In this document: positions 1 through 8,435 of the stretch, in pieces
Layout of the letters: each line of letters begins with the position of its first letter
Position numbering within the stretch: the first letter of the stretch is position 1
Assembly (NCBI RefSeq): GCF_000974985.2
Contig: NZ_LAVA02000043.1
Coordinates: 44,512-108,511 of the forward strand
DNA: 64,000 nt
Source of the DNA: Streptomyces mangrovisoli
Lineage (GTDB): Bacteria; Actinomycetota; Actinomycetes; Streptomycetales; Streptomycetaceae
Direction: 5' to 3'
Notes under the pieces: generated by a model
Database searches by the model: none
Seen by the model: the letters and a program-made list of their open reading frames with translations, nothing else
Told to the model about the DNA's origin: nothing
Program-made: the position numbers and the translations under genes

Positions 1-393
1 TCCCGGATCACCGCGGTCGACGCGGGTCTGATCCCGACCGGTGCGCTGGAGGACGTCGAGGACACCCGCTTCGACTTCCGCTCGGGCCGCGAGGTCGGTC
101 CCGGCTACGACCACAACTACGTGCTGGACAAGGGGGTCACCGACGCTCCGGTGGAGGTGGCCGAGCTGCACGAGCGGGTGTCGGGGCGGGTCCTGACGAT
201 CGCGACCACCGAGCCCGGCATCCAGGTCTACACCGCGGACCACCTGGGCGAGCCGTTCGGGCCGAACGCCGCGATCGCGCTGGAGACCCAGCACTTCCCC
301 GACTCGCCGAACCACCCGGAGTTCCCGAGCACGGTGCTGGTGCCGGGCGAGGAGTTCCGCTCGGAGACGGTGTACGGCTTCTCGGCGCGCTGA
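1..393 (+). CDS. galM: Aldose 1-epimerase, C-terminal fragment (5' end outside window)
   Basis: The reading frame is open from the first base, so the gene begins upstream of the window. The visible 130 residues match the C-terminal part of aldose 1-epimerases (mutarotases), which interconvert alpha and beta anomers of aldoses. Visible landmarks are TPTD-like DAGLIPTG, FDFR, YDHNYVLDKG and LETQHFPDSPNH. The last of these contains the segment that carries the family's catalytic glutamate. It is a paralogue of the complete Tat-exported epimerase at 17591-18745, with which it shares YDHN-VLDKGVT and the LETQHFPDSPNH block. Whether this copy has a signal peptide cannot be seen. Confidence 0.9.
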   Translation, partial: SRITAVDAGLIPTGALEDVEDTRFDFRSGREVGPGYDHNYVLDKGVTDAPVEVAELHERVSGRVLTIATTEPGIQVYTADHLGEPFGPNAAIALETQHFPDSPNHPEFPSTVLVPGEEFRSETVYGFSAR

Positions 394-399
394 GCCGCC

Positions 400-511
400 G
401 ACGCCGGTCACCGCTAGCCGGTCGCCGGTCGCCGGTCGCCGGTCGCCGGTCGCCGGTCGCCGAGTGCAGGTTGCCGGTCACCGGATGCGGGGCGCCGCTC
501 ATCGGACGCCG
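400..511. repeat. Degenerate 7-bp tandem repeat array, six perfect copies in the core
   Basis: Six perfect copies of GTCGCCG lie head to tail at 421-462. The same 7-bp phase continues outward with degenerate copies (GACGCCG, GTCACCG, CTAGCCG before; AGTGCAG, GTTGCCG, GTCACCG, GATGCGG, GGCGCCG, CTCATCG, GACGCCG after). The array lies between two genes that converge on it, the epimerase and the GH3 glycosidase. No gene was seen in 394-581. Confidence 0.85.
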
Positions 512-581
512 GGGACGGGCAAGCCCCGGTCCGGGGGTCAGGTCCCGGACCGGGGCTGTAGGCGGGGATGCCCGTCCCTCA

Positions 582-3020
582 TCAGACGTTAATGCTGGTG
601 GCGGCCCTCCGGTCGGCGATGGAGCGTCCTGCCGCGATCTCGTACGAACCCTTCACAACTGCCCACCCACCGGTCCGCTCGTCCCAGATCTCGAACGCCC
701 GCCGCGGAAGCTCGACGGTGACCTCGACGCTCTCGCCCGGACCGGCCTCGGCCCCGGCGAATCCGGCGAGCGCGCGGGCGGGGCGGTCGGGGTCCGTCTC
801 GGCCGGGGCGACGTAGACCTGGACGACCTCGCGGCCGGGCCGCTCGCCGGTGTTGGTGACGCGGACGGTCACCGTGGTGCCGTCCACCGAGATCCCGTCG
901 TAGCGCCAGTCGGTGTAGCCGAGACCGTGCCCGAACGGGTACGACGGGGTGCGGCCCTGCTTCTCCCACGCCCGGTAGCCGATGAACACGCCTTCGCTGT
1001 ACGGCAGTTCGCCGCCCTCGGGGGTGACCCGGGTGACCGGGGCGTCGGCCAGGGAGCCCCAGGTGGTGGGCAGCCGGCCGCCCGGCTCGTGGGCGCCGGT
1101 CAGCACGTCGGCGAGGGCCGCGCCGCCCTCCTGGCCCGGGAACCAGGTCAGCAGCACCGCCGCCACCTCGTCCCGCCACGGAAGCTCCACCGGGGAACCG
1201 GAGTTGACGATCACCACGGTGTTCGGGTTGGCGGCGGCGACCGCGTGCACGAGGTCGTCCTGGCGGCCGGGCAGCCGCAGGTCGGCGCGGTCGAAGCCCT
1301 CCGACTCCACCCGGTCGGTGGTGGCGACCACGACCACGGCGGTGTCGGCGGCGCGGGCGGCCGCCACCGCCTCGGCGATCAGCTCGTCGGGATCGCGCTG
1401 CGGGCCCTGGAGGGCGAGGGCGAAGATGACGTTCTTCAGGGGGAGTTCGGCGGCGTAGGTCACGACGTGGGTGAGCGAGACGTCGACCGGTTCGCCCGCG
1501 ACGAGTTCGGCCGTGGCGCGCGGCACGGGGGCGCCGAAGAAGGCGGAGAAGGGGTCGTCGGCGTCGGCCGGCTGGACGTCGTCGTAGTACGTGGTGGCGC
1601 CGACGGTGAGGGTGAAGGCGCCGAAGCCCCGGATGCCGAACGTGTGCGGGCCGCTCTCGCGCGGGGTGAAGGTGCCGGTCAGCTCGACCGTGTGGAGCGT
1701 GTCGTGGGTGACGCCGGCCGGGAGGTCGGAGCCCATCCACTGGATCTGGCCGCCGGGGGCGGTGCCGGTGCCCAGGACGTTCCCGGCGCTGTCGCGGCAG
1801 ACGGCCCGCAGGTCGAATCCCGGTGCGCCGAGCGCGAGTTCGGTGCTGGGGTCGGCGCCGACGGCATAGCTGAGGGTGCCCTCGGGCAGGGCGGCGGTGA
1901 GGCCGTCGAGCGGGGAGACGGTGTGCGCGGGGAAGACGGTGGCGGAGCCGCCGCCGAGGACGCGGGCGTCGCGGGCGGCGGCGCCGCTCAGGGCGACGGT
2001 GCCGGGGCGCAGCGGCAGCGCGGACCGCTCGTTGCGCACCAGGACGAAGGAGCGGCGGGCGATCTCGCGGGCCAGCGCCTCGCCGTCGACGGGCTCCGGC
2101 ACCTCGGTGACGGCGGGTTCGGCGCCGGCGAGGGCACCGGTCCGGGCGGCGAGCCGCAGCACCCGGCGGACGGCCTCGTCGACCTCGGCCTCGTCGGCGG
2201 CGCCGTCCCGTACGGCGCGGGCGAGCGCCTCGCCGTAGACCGTGCGCGGTCCCGGCATGGCGACGTCGAGGCCGCCGCGCAGGGCGGGGACGGTGTCGCG
2301 GGCGGCCATCCAGTCGGAGACGTTGAACCCGTCGAAGCTCCACTCGCCGCGCAGCACGTCGTTCACCAGGCGGGCGTGCTCGGTCATCGTGACGCCGTTG
2401 ACGGTGTTGTAGGCGGTCATCACGCCCCAGGGGCGGGCGGTGGCGACGATCGTCTCGAAGGGGGCCAGGTACAGCTCGCGCAGGGCGCGCTCGCCCACGA
2501 GGTTGTTCACGGTGAAGCGGTCGGTCTCGGCGTCGTTGGCGACGAAGTGCTTGACGGTGGTGCCGACGCCGCCGGACTGGACGCCGGTCACATAGGCGGC
2601 GCCGATCACGCCGGTGAGCAGCGGGTCCTCGCTGTACGCCTCGAAGTGGCGGCCGCCGAGCGGTGAGCGGTGCAGGTTGACGGTGGGCGCGAGCAGGACG
2701 TGGACGCCCTTGCGGCGGGCCTCCTGCGCGAGCAGCACGCCCGCGCGGCGGGCGAGGTCCGGGTCCCAGCCGGCGGCGAGCGCGGTCGGCGAGGGCAGGG
2801 CCACGGAGGGGTCGTCGGCCGTCCAGCGCACGCCCCGCACGCCGATCGGGCCGTCGGACATCACCAGGGAGGCCAGCCCGATCCGGGGCAGGGCGGGCAG
2901 CGACCACATGTCCTGGCCGGCCAGCAGCCGGGTCTTGGCGTCCAGGTCGAGCGCGGCGAGAGCCGCTTCGACGGCGCTCTCGCGGGCCCGGTCGGCCGGG
3001 GTGGACTGCGTTGCTGCCAT
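582..3020 (-). CDS. Glycoside hydrolase family 3 beta-glucosidase-like enzyme with PA14 domain
   Basis: An 812-residue GH3 enzyme expected to hydrolyse terminal beta-linked glucose or xylose from oligosaccharides. The N-terminal TIM barrel carries the nucleophile motif GFNVSDW, with Asp236 as probable nucleophile. The second alpha/beta sandwich domain follows, interrupted around residues 395-510 by a PA14 carbohydrate-binding insert. A fibronectin III-like C-terminal domain is visible from about residue 690 (VTVRVTNTGERPGREVVQVYV). There is no signal peptide, so it is probably cytoplasmic and acts on imported oligosaccharides. The ATG at 3020 was chosen because GAGGAGGCG sits just upstream; an in-frame ATG at 3059 lacks this. 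It is divergent from the TetR gene, its likely regulator. Substrate is not determined by sequence alone. Confidence 0.92.
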   Translation of the reverse strand: MAATQSTPADRARESAVEAALAALDLDAKTRLLAGQDMWSLPALPRIGLASLVMSDGPIGVRGVRWTADDPSVALPSPTALAAGWDPDLARRAGVLLAQEARRKGVHVLLAPTVNLHRSPLGGRHFEAYSEDPLLTGVIGAAYVTGVQSGGVGTTVKHFVANDAETDRFTVNNLVGERALRELYLAPFETIVATARPWGVMTAYNTVNGVTMTEHARLVNDVLRGEWSFDGFNVSDWMAARDTVPALRGGLDVAMPGPRTVYGEALARAVRDGAADEAEVDEAVRRVLRLAARTGALAGAEPAVTEVPEPVDGEALAREIARRSFVLVRNERSALPLRPGTVALSGAAARDARVLGGGSATVFPAHTVSPLDGLTAALPEGTLSYAVGADPSTELALGAPGFDLRAVCRDSAGNVLGTGTAPGGQIQWMGSDLPAGVTHDTLHTVELTGTFTPRESGPHTFGIRGFGAFTLTVGATTYYDDVQPADADDPFSAFFGAPVPRATAELVAGEPVDVSLTHVVTYAAELPLKNVIFALALQGPQRDPDELIAEAVAAARAADTAVVVVATTDRVESEGFDRADLRLPGRQDDLVHAVAAANPNTVVIVNSGSPVELPWRDEVAAVLLTWFPGQEGGAALADVLTGAHEPGGRLPTTWGSLADAPVTRVTPEGGELPYSEGVFIGYRAWEKQGRTPSYPFGHGLGYTDWRYDGISVDGTTVTVRVTNTGERPGREVVQVYVAPAETDPDRPARALAGFAGAEAGPGESVEVTVELPRRAFEIWDERTGGWAVVKGSYEIAAGRSIADRRAATSINV

Positions 3021-3082
3021 GACGGCGCCTCCTCGTCGAGTCCGTGCGGAAGACTCCATCGTGCATCCGGTACCTGTAGAGC

Positions 3083-3099
3083 GGTAGGTTTTGTTACCT
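3083..3099. promoter_or_regulatory. Candidate TetR operator in the GH3/tetR divergent promoter
   Basis: A short dyad, GGTA at 3083-3086 and TACC at 3095-3098 with an 8-base spacer, lies in the 132-bp gap between the divergent genes. A related GGTACC occurs about 14 bases to the left. Position fits an operator controlling both genes. The dyad is short, so this is a suggestion only. Confidence 0.35.
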
Positions 3100-3152
3100 C
3101 GCTGTTATGTACGGCTCGGGGGGCGCCGTCGGCGGTGTCGTACGGTGACGGA

Positions 3153-3722
3153 ATGAGCGCACGTGAGAGGGTCCGCAGCGAGGAGCGGCGCGCGGAGATC
3201 GTCCGGGCGGCGCTGGAGGTGATCGCGGAGCGCGGTTACCGGGGCACCAGCCTCGCGGCGGTCGCCGAGCGGGTCGGGCTGACCCAGCAGGGCCTGCTGC
3301 ACCACTTCCCGACCAAGGACGCGCTGCTGGTGGCGGTGTTGCGCGAGCGCGACCAGTGGGACGCCGTGCCGGAGAGCCGCTGGCGGGTCGACCTGCTCGC
3401 GCAGCTGGTCGAGTACAACGCGATGCGGCCGGGGATCATCCAGACCTTCTCGGCGCTGCTCGGCGAGAGCGTGACCGAGGAGCACCCGGCCCGCGCGTAC
3501 TTCACCGAGCGCTACACGCGGGTCCGGGCGAGCATGGCGACCGCGCTGCGCGCCGAGTACGGCGAGCGGCTGCCGAGCGGCCTCACGCCGGAACGCGCCG
3601 CTCCGCTGCTGGTCGCCGTGATGGACGGGCTCCAGTACCAGTGGCTGCTCGACCCGGAGTCGGTCGACATGCCGGCCGCGTTCCGCGACTTCCTGGAGGT
3701 GCTGGGGGACGGGGAGGGGTGA
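3153..3722 (+). CDS. TetR/AcrR family transcriptional regulator
   Basis: A 189-residue regulator of typical TetR size. Residues about 8-55 form the helix-turn-helix domain (IVRAALEVIAERGYRGTSLAAVAERVGLTQQGLLHHFPTKDALL), followed by a helical ligand-binding and dimer domain. It is divergent from the GH3 glycosidase, 132 bp apart, and is likely to repress it and itself in response to a sugar-derived signal. The ATG at 3153 is used because upstream in-frame codons run into the promoter and the GH3 gene. Ligand is unknown. Confidence 0.9.
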   Translation: MSARERVRSEERRAEIVRAALEVIAERGYRGTSLAAVAERVGLTQQGLLHHFPTKDALLVAVLRERDQWDAVPESRWRVDLLAQLVEYNAMRPGIIQTFSALLGESVTEEHPARAYFTERYTRVRASMATALRAEYGERLPSGLTPERAAPLLVAVMDGLQYQWLLDPESVDMPAAFRDFLEVLGDGEG

Positions 3723-3741
3723 GCCGGACGGGGACGGCCGC

Positions 3742-4080
3742 TCACTGGTGCCATACGACGGCCAGGGCCTTGCTGACCGCGACGACCGCGGCGAACGCGA
3801 CCGCCCAGCCCGTCGCCCCGGCCGCGAACAGGGCGGCCGCTCCGGCCCCGAACCACACCGTCTCGAAGGCCACCCGGCCCGCGCCGCGCACCTTGTGCGG
3901 GGCCTTCGCCGCGCCCCAGCGGGCCCACAGCGCGACGAGCACGGCGGGCGCGGCGACCATGAGCAGCCAGCGCACCGCCGTGGGGGCGTCCAGCGTGAAC
4001 CCCCAGTAGGCGACGGCCGCGAGGGCGCCGAGCTCGATCAGGAACAGCACACCGAGGTTCACGCCCTGGGCCGTCTTCAT
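3742..4080 (-). CDS. YrdB/DUF2568-family four-helix membrane protein
   Basis: A 112-residue integral membrane protein with about four hydrophobic segments (residues 8-27, 38-53, 70-86 and 89-108) and a conserved-looking WARWGAAKAPHK loop between segments two and three. It matches small YrdB/DUF2568 proteins in size and pattern. Function is unknown. It converges on the TetR gene with only 19 bases between and lies 31 bases downstream of the EI24 gene on the same strand, so the two may be cotranscribed. Confidence 0.75.
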   Translation of the reverse strand: MKTAQGVNLGVLFLIELGALAAVAYWGFTLDAPTAVRWLLMVAAPAVLVALWARWGAAKAPHKVRGAGRVAFETVWFGAGAAALFAAGATGWAVAFAAVVAVSKALAVVWHQ

Positions 4081-4111
4081 GGACGGAAGTATGGCCCGGC
4101 GGGGCAGCCGG

Positions 4112-4915
4112 TCACGAGGCCTCGGTGTCGTCGGTGTCCTCGGGGTCCGCAGTGCGCGGCGCGCGCTCCGTGTCCTCGCCCAGCAGGTCGCGGGCGAGCA
4201 GGGTCGCCCCCGCGACCGCGCCCGGCATCAGGAACACCGCGACGAACGGGACCAGGAAGGCGAGGCCGAGCAGGGTGCCGAAGCCCCAGACCAGGGTCTT
4301 GCGGGAGCGCAACAGGGCCAGCCGGGCGCGCAGTTCGACGTCGCGGCGCTGGAGCGCGACCGAGGCCAGCTCTTCGGTGAGGAAGAAGCCGGTGACGAAG
4401 AACCCGATCACCGGGACGACCGTCTGCCCGACGAACGGCAGGAAGCCGAGGGCGAACAGGAGCAGGCCCCACACGGCGGCCCGGACCAGGACGCGCAGGC
4501 TGTCACGGGCGGAGATCCACATCTCGCGCCAGAGCGTGCGGTGCGACTGCGGGGCGGACCCGTCGGGCGACAGGTCCCGGTCGACCGCCTCGGAGAGGCT
4601 CTCGTAGAAGGGCTGCCCGATCAGCAGGGTCGCGGCGGTGAAGGTGAGGACGGCCAGCAGCAGGCACAGGGCGAACAGCACGACCGCGAGGAAGTCGCGG
4701 AACAGCCCCTGCCAGGGGCTCGCCCAGTCGTCGGCGAAGGGCGTCGCCCAGCCGACGAGGTCCACGCCCCACACGCCGAGCGAGACCAGGGCAGCGGCGT
4801 ACAGGACGAGGGTGATCAGTCCGGGCAGCAGCCCCACCCCGAACCGCTTGCCCCGCCGGGCCACCCACCGCTGCCCTTTCAGCAGATACCCGAATCCCAC
4901 CCCAAGATCACGCAT
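4112..4915 (-). CDS. EI24-domain (CysZ-like) membrane protein
   Basis: A 267-residue multi-pass membrane protein. The N-terminal MRDLGVGFGYLLKGQRW and the motif LIGQPFYESLSEAVDRDL are typical of EI24/CysZ-fold proteins in actinobacteria. CysZ itself is a sulfate permease in proteobacteria, but function in Streptomyces is not established and sulfate transport should not be assumed. Several transmembrane helices are visible (about 28-50, 75-105, 140-190, 215-240), followed by an acidic tail rich in Asp and Thr. Confidence 0.8.
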   Translation of the reverse strand: MRDLGVGFGYLLKGQRWVARRGKRFGVGLLPGLITLVLYAAALVSLGVWGVDLVGWATPFADDWASPWQGLFRDFLAVVLFALCLLLAVLTFTAATLLIGQPFYESLSEAVDRDLSPDGSAPQSHRTLWREMWISARDSLRVLVRAAVWGLLLFALGFLPFVGQTVVPVIGFFVTGFFLTEELASVALQRRDVELRARLALLRSRKTLVWGFGTLLGLAFLVPFVAVFLMPGAVAGATLLARDLLGEDTERAPRTADPEDTDDTEAS

Positions 4916-4986
4916 GACACGACTCTAGCGAGCGTGCGCGCGGTGGTGACCGGCGCGGTCCGGCCGTCGTCGGGACCACCGCGCGG

Positions 4987-5850
4987 TCAGGCCGTCGTCG
5001 CCGTCAGGACCACTGCCCGGTCCTCCGCCGGGCTGAGCGCCGCCGAGACGCGGACCGCGGCCGCGCGGGCCACCCGGCCCGCGTGGGAGGCGCCGGACAG
5101 CAGCCGGGGCTGGAGTCGTTCCAGGCCCGCGACCAGGAGTTCCTCGCCCGCGAGCAGGACGGGGCGGGCCGCCTTCGTGGTCGCGGCCGCGGCCTCCGTG
5201 AGGTCGGCCAGCGGGGGCAGCGCGGCCTTGACCAGGTCCGCGCCCACGGTGGCGGCCCGTTCGGCGAGGGCCACCTGGAGGGGCAGCAGCGGGGCCACCG
5301 CGGCGGTGAGCGCGTCGGCGATACGGCGCAGTTCGGGCGAGGAGTCCCGCAGCACCTGCGCGGCGACGCGGATCGGCGGCACCAGCGCCAGCAGCAGGCC
5401 CGCCGCGAGACCGGCCGCGGTGGGCAGCACCGGCGAGGTCGCCTCGATCAACTCACCGAGCACGGCGGCGAGTTCCTCGATCGCCGGGCCCACCGTGTCC
5501 AGCACCGGCAGCAGTGACTCGCCGATCGCCGCGAGCAGCGCCTGCGCGGGCTCGCTCACCGGGTGCACCGCCAGCGGCGCCCCGCTGGTGCCGAGCCGGG
5601 TGAGGGTGTCGACGATCCGGTAGAAGGCCTCCTGCGCCTGCGGGGAGGCGCTGGCCTCCGCGAGACCGGCGGTGGTCTCGCGCAGCACCCGCAGCAGTTC
5701 CTGGCCCGAACCGTCGCGCGGGTCGAGGGTGTTGATCGCGATCCGGGTGAGATTGCCGGCCGTGTCGAGGAGCTGGCCGGTGATGTCGGTCGTGCCGCGC
5801 GCCATCCGCAGCATGTCGTCCCTGCTCGGGAGGGAGGGAATCGTCGCCAT
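4987..5850 (-). CDS. Uncharacterised alanine/leucine-rich helical protein
   Basis: A 287-residue protein of unknown function. It is almost wholly alpha-helical, rich in Ala and Leu, with amphipathic repeats resembling apolipoprotein-like or phasin-like helices and a hydrophobic stretch around residues 140-160 (AAGLAAGLLLALVPPI). The ATG at 5850 has GAGAGG upstream; a longer frame to 6003 lacks a ribosome site and reads through promoter-like DNA. No catalytic motif is seen. It may associate with membranes or storage granules, which is a guess from composition only. Confidence 0.6.
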   Translation of the reverse strand: MATIPSLPSRDDMLRMARGTTDITGQLLDTAGNLTRIAINTLDPRDGSGQELLRVLRETTAGLAEASASPQAQEAFYRIVDTLTRLGTSGAPLAVHPVSEPAQALLAAIGESLLPVLDTVGPAIEELAAVLGELIEATSPVLPTAAGLAAGLLLALVPPIRVAAQVLRDSSPELRRIADALTAAVAPLLPLQVALAERAATVGADLVKAALPPLADLTEAAAATTKAARPVLLAGEELLVAGLERLQPRLLSGASHAGRVARAAAVRVSAALSPAEDRAVVLTATTA

Positions 5851-6080
5851 GGGACCTCTCCTGGGGCGGCCTGGGGCGGACGTCGCGTGTAGCGGCACCG
5901 GGCGTGCGGCGGCCTTCGCCGGTCCGGCCGGACAGTCCCAATATGCCCGTTCCGGCGCGTTCTTGCGCACGGTCCGGGCCCATCGTGACGCAGACGGTCG
6001 CAAAGGCGGTTGAGTCGATCAGGCCCGGCCGCCGTACCGGACGGCAGGACAGGCGGCGGCGGTTCGGCGGAGGGAAGCGG

Positions 6081-7235
6081 ATGAGTCAGGAGATCACCGT
6101 CCACGGCACGGTCGCAGCAGGCTTCGAGGAGGTACGGGAGGAGTTCACCGCCTTGGTCGCCGGTGAACGGCCGGACTACGAAGGACAGTTGTGCGCGTAT
6201 GTGCACGGGCGGCGGGTCGTCGACCTGTGGGCGGGCCCCGGCGGCGCGGACTGCCTCTACGGCGTGTCCACGACCACCCAGGGCGCGGCCCATCTGGTCG
6301 TCGCGCTGCTCGTGCAGGACGGCACGCTGGAACTGGACCGCAAAGTCACCTACTACTGGCCGGAGTTCGCCGCCGAGGGCAAGGGCGCGCTGACCCTCAG
6401 GGAGCTGCTCGCGCACCGGGCGGGCGTGATCGGCACGGACGGCGGGTTCACCCTCGCGGAGCTGGCCGACGACCGGGGGATCGCCGAACGCCTCGCGGAC
6501 CAGCGCCCGTTCTGGCGCCCCGGCACGGCCTTCGGCAGCCACACCCTGGTCATCGGCGCACTGGCCGGCGAGATCGTACGGCGGGCCACCGGCCACACGG
6601 TGCAGCAGCTGCACGAGGACCGGGTGCGCGCCCCGTACGGCCTGGACTTCTTCCTGGGGCTGCCCGCCGCTCTGGAGCCCCGGTTCCGCGCGGCGCAGCC
6701 GATGGCGCCGACGCCGGTGCAGCGGGCACAGGTCGACGCCGAGCGAACGGGGCCGCACGCGCTGCCGTCGATCGCCCTGAACCGGCACGCGGCCGAGCCG
6801 ACGGACCTCGCGGCACTGCCGAACGAGCGGCCGATCCGGGCCCGGGGGCCCGCGTCGGTGGGCGGGACCGCCTCCGCGCGGGGGCTGGCCGGGCTGTACG
6901 CGGCGGCGATCAGCGAGGTCGCCGAGCAGGTGCCGCTGCTGAAGCCGGACACGGTCGCGGAGTTCGGGCAGTTCCACTCCGTCGGCCACGACCTGGTGAC
7001 CCGCGGCCACGGGTCGTACGGCCTCGGCTTCCAGGCCACCGCCGACCTGTGGCACCCCTTCCTCGGGGCCGGGGCGTTCGGGCACAGCGGCGCGAACGGC
7101 TGTCAGGGGTTCGCCGATCCGCGCAGCGGTCTGGCCTACGGCTACACCCGGCGCCGGTACGCCTTCCCGGGCGGCGCGGCGCCGGAGAACGACCGCCTGG
7201 CACGGGCGGTCCACAGAGCGGCGCCGGCCACCTGA
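6081..7235 (+). CDS. Beta-lactamase-fold (class C/EstB-like) serine hydrolase homologue lacking catalytic residues
   Basis: A 384-residue protein with the full beta-lactamase/D-alanyl-carboxypeptidase fold, related to EstB-type esterases: RRVVDLWAG, the helix after STTT, LRELLAHRAG, PGTAFGSH and the C-terminal GHSGANGCQGFADP. The SxxK nucleophile motif is Ser63-Thr-Thr-Thr66, so the catalytic lysine is missing. The tyrosine expected in the PGTxxGYH segment is Ser153. Both changes suggest a non-catalytic or repurposed protein. The start has GGAGGGA ten bases upstream. It converges on the CurA-like gene, with a strong terminator between. Confidence 0.85.
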   Translation: MSQEITVHGTVAAGFEEVREEFTALVAGERPDYEGQLCAYVHGRRVVDLWAGPGGADCLYGVSTTTQGAAHLVVALLVQDGTLELDRKVTYYWPEFAAEGKGALTLRELLAHRAGVIGTDGGFTLAELADDRGIAERLADQRPFWRPGTAFGSHTLVIGALAGEIVRRATGHTVQQLHEDRVRAPYGLDFFLGLPAALEPRFRAAQPMAPTPVQRAQVDAERTGPHALPSIALNRHAAEPTDLAALPNERPIRARGPASVGGTASARGLAGLYAAAISEVAEQVPLLKPDTVAEFGQFHSVGHDLVTRGHGSYGLGFQATADLWHPFLGAGAFGHSGANGCQGFADPRSGLAYGYTRRRYAFPGGAAPENDRLARAVHRAAPAT

Positions 7236-7252
7236 CGGCATCGGCGCCTCCT

Positions 7253-7291
7253 GGTGCCGTGGGGCGGAGCGCGGCCCCGCCCCACGGCACC
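7253..7291. terminator. Bidirectional hairpin between convergent genes
   Basis: Perfect 15-bp inverted repeat (7253-7267 with 7277-7291) around a 9-base loop, located between the stops of two convergent genes. No T-tract, as is usual in this genus. Confidence 0.8.
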
Positions 7292-7348
7292 GCAGCGTCG
7301 AGGGACGGTCCCCCGTGCCGCCCCTCGACACCGCCCACCGGTCCGCCG

Positions 7349-8347
7349 TCAGAGCTTGACGATCATCTTTCCGGTGTTGTCGCCGCGCAGGACGCCGAGG
7401 AACGCCTCCAGGTTGTTCTCGATGCCCTCGACGACCGTCTCGCGGTACTTGAGCTCGCCGGAGCGGATCCAGGCGCCGACCTCCGCGACGAACTGCGGCT
7501 GGAGGTCGTAGTGGTCGCCGACGAGGAAGCCCTCGATCCGGCCGCGGGTCTGGATCAGCCGGGCCAGGTTGCGCGGGCCGGGGGTGGCCTCGGTGTTGTT
7601 GTAGACGGAGATCATCCCGCACACGGCGATCCGGCCGCCCTGGTTGAGGGAGCCGATGGCCGCCTCCAGGTGGTCGCCGCCGACGTTGTCGAAGTAGACG
7701 TCGACGCCGTCGGGCGCGGCGGCGCGCAGCTGCCGGCTGACGGGCTCCTTGCGGTAGTTGAAGGCGGCGTCGAAGCCGTACTCGTCGACCAGCAGCGCCA
7801 CCTTCTCGTCGGAGCCGGCCGAGCCGATCACCCGGGAGGCGCCCTTGAGCCGGGCGATCTGGCCGACCTGGCTGCCGACGGCGCCGGCCGCGCCGGACAC
7901 GAAGACGGAGTCGCCCTCCTTGAAGGAGGCGGTGCGCAGCAGGCCCGCGTAGGCGGTCAGGCCGGTCATGCCGAGCACGCCGAGGTACGCGGACAGCGGG
8001 GCGGCCGCGGGGTCGACCTTGACGGCCTGCTTCGCGTCCACGGTGGCGTACTCGCGCCAGCCGCCGAAGTGCAGCACGTGGTCGCCGGGGGCGATGCCCT
8101 CGGCGTTCGACTTCAGCACCTCGCCGACCGCGCCGCCCTGCATGACCTTGCCGAGCTCGAAGGGCGCCACGTACGACTTCGCGTCACTCATGCGGCCGCG
8201 CATGTACGGGTCGACGGAGAGGTAGGCGTTGCGTACCAGGACCTCGCCGGCGCCGGGCTCGCGCGTCTCGGCCTCGACCAGGGCGAAGTCCTCCGGCTTC
8301 GGGACGCCGACGGGACGGCTGAGCAGGTGCCACTCGCGGTTGATCAT
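7349..8347 (-). CDS. CurA/prostaglandin-reductase-like NADP-dependent oxidoreductase (MDR family)
   Basis: A 332-residue zinc-free medium-chain reductase. The N-terminal signature LSVDPYMRGRM and the nucleotide-binding GAAGAVGSQVGQIA place it with leukotriene B4 dehydrogenase/CurA enzymes, which reduce the alkene of alpha,beta-unsaturated ketones and aldehydes using NADPH. No structural-zinc cysteines are present. It is divergent from a MarR regulator across a 56-bp paired operator and is probably induced by an electrophilic substrate through that regulator. Confidence 0.9.
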   Translation of the reverse strand: MINREWHLLSRPVGVPKPEDFALVEAETREPGAGEVLVRNAYLSVDPYMRGRMSDAKSYVAPFELGKVMQGGAVGEVLKSNAEGIAPGDHVLHFGGWREYATVDAKQAVKVDPAAAPLSAYLGVLGMTGLTAYAGLLRTASFKEGDSVFVSGAAGAVGSQVGQIARLKGASRVIGSAGSDEKVALLVDEYGFDAAFNYRKEPVSRQLRAAAPDGVDVYFDNVGGDHLEAAIGSLNQGGRIAVCGMISVYNNTEATPGPRNLARLIQTRGRIEGFLVGDHYDLQPQFVAEVGAWIRSGELKYRETVVEGIENNLEAFLGVLRGDNTGKMIVKL

Positions 8348-8362
8348 GGGGGGAACCTTCCA

Positions 8363-8418
8363 TTTACTTCAGTACCTGAAACAACCATGCGCCTCAATAT
8401 TTCAGGATGTCAAGTAAA
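8363..8418. promoter_or_regulatory. Paired inverted operator between the curA-like gene and marR
   Basis: Two 19-bp sites in opposite orientation, at 8363-8381 (TTTACTTCAGTACCTGAAA) and on the minus strand at 8400-8418 (TTTACTTGACATCCTGAAA). They agree at 15 of 19 positions and are separated by 18 bases. The first contains the palindrome TTCAG-TAC-CTGAA. The layout fits binding of two MarR dimers that shut off both divergent genes. Confidence 0.75.
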
Positions 8419-8422
8419 GCGG

Positions 8423-8428
8423 TACGCT
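8423..8428 (+). promoter_or_regulatory. Candidate -10 element for a leaderless marR transcript
   Basis: TACGCT ends seven bases before the ATG at 8436, and no ribosome-binding site precedes that ATG. This is the spacing expected when transcription starts at the start codon. TTTCAG 17 bases further upstream, inside the right operator arm, is a weak -35. Confidence 0.45.
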
Positions 8429-8435
8429 GGTGTGC

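Noticed and set aside
471..2666. 731-residue open frame antisense to the GH3 gene
   Set aside because: Gly/Val/Arg-rich mirror of a high-GC gene, without ribosome site or recognisable domain; the GH3 frame on the other strand is clearly real.
4112..4915. CysZ sulfate permease
   Set aside because: Only the EI24 fold is shared; no sulfur-assimilation genes are nearby, so a transport substrate was not assigned.
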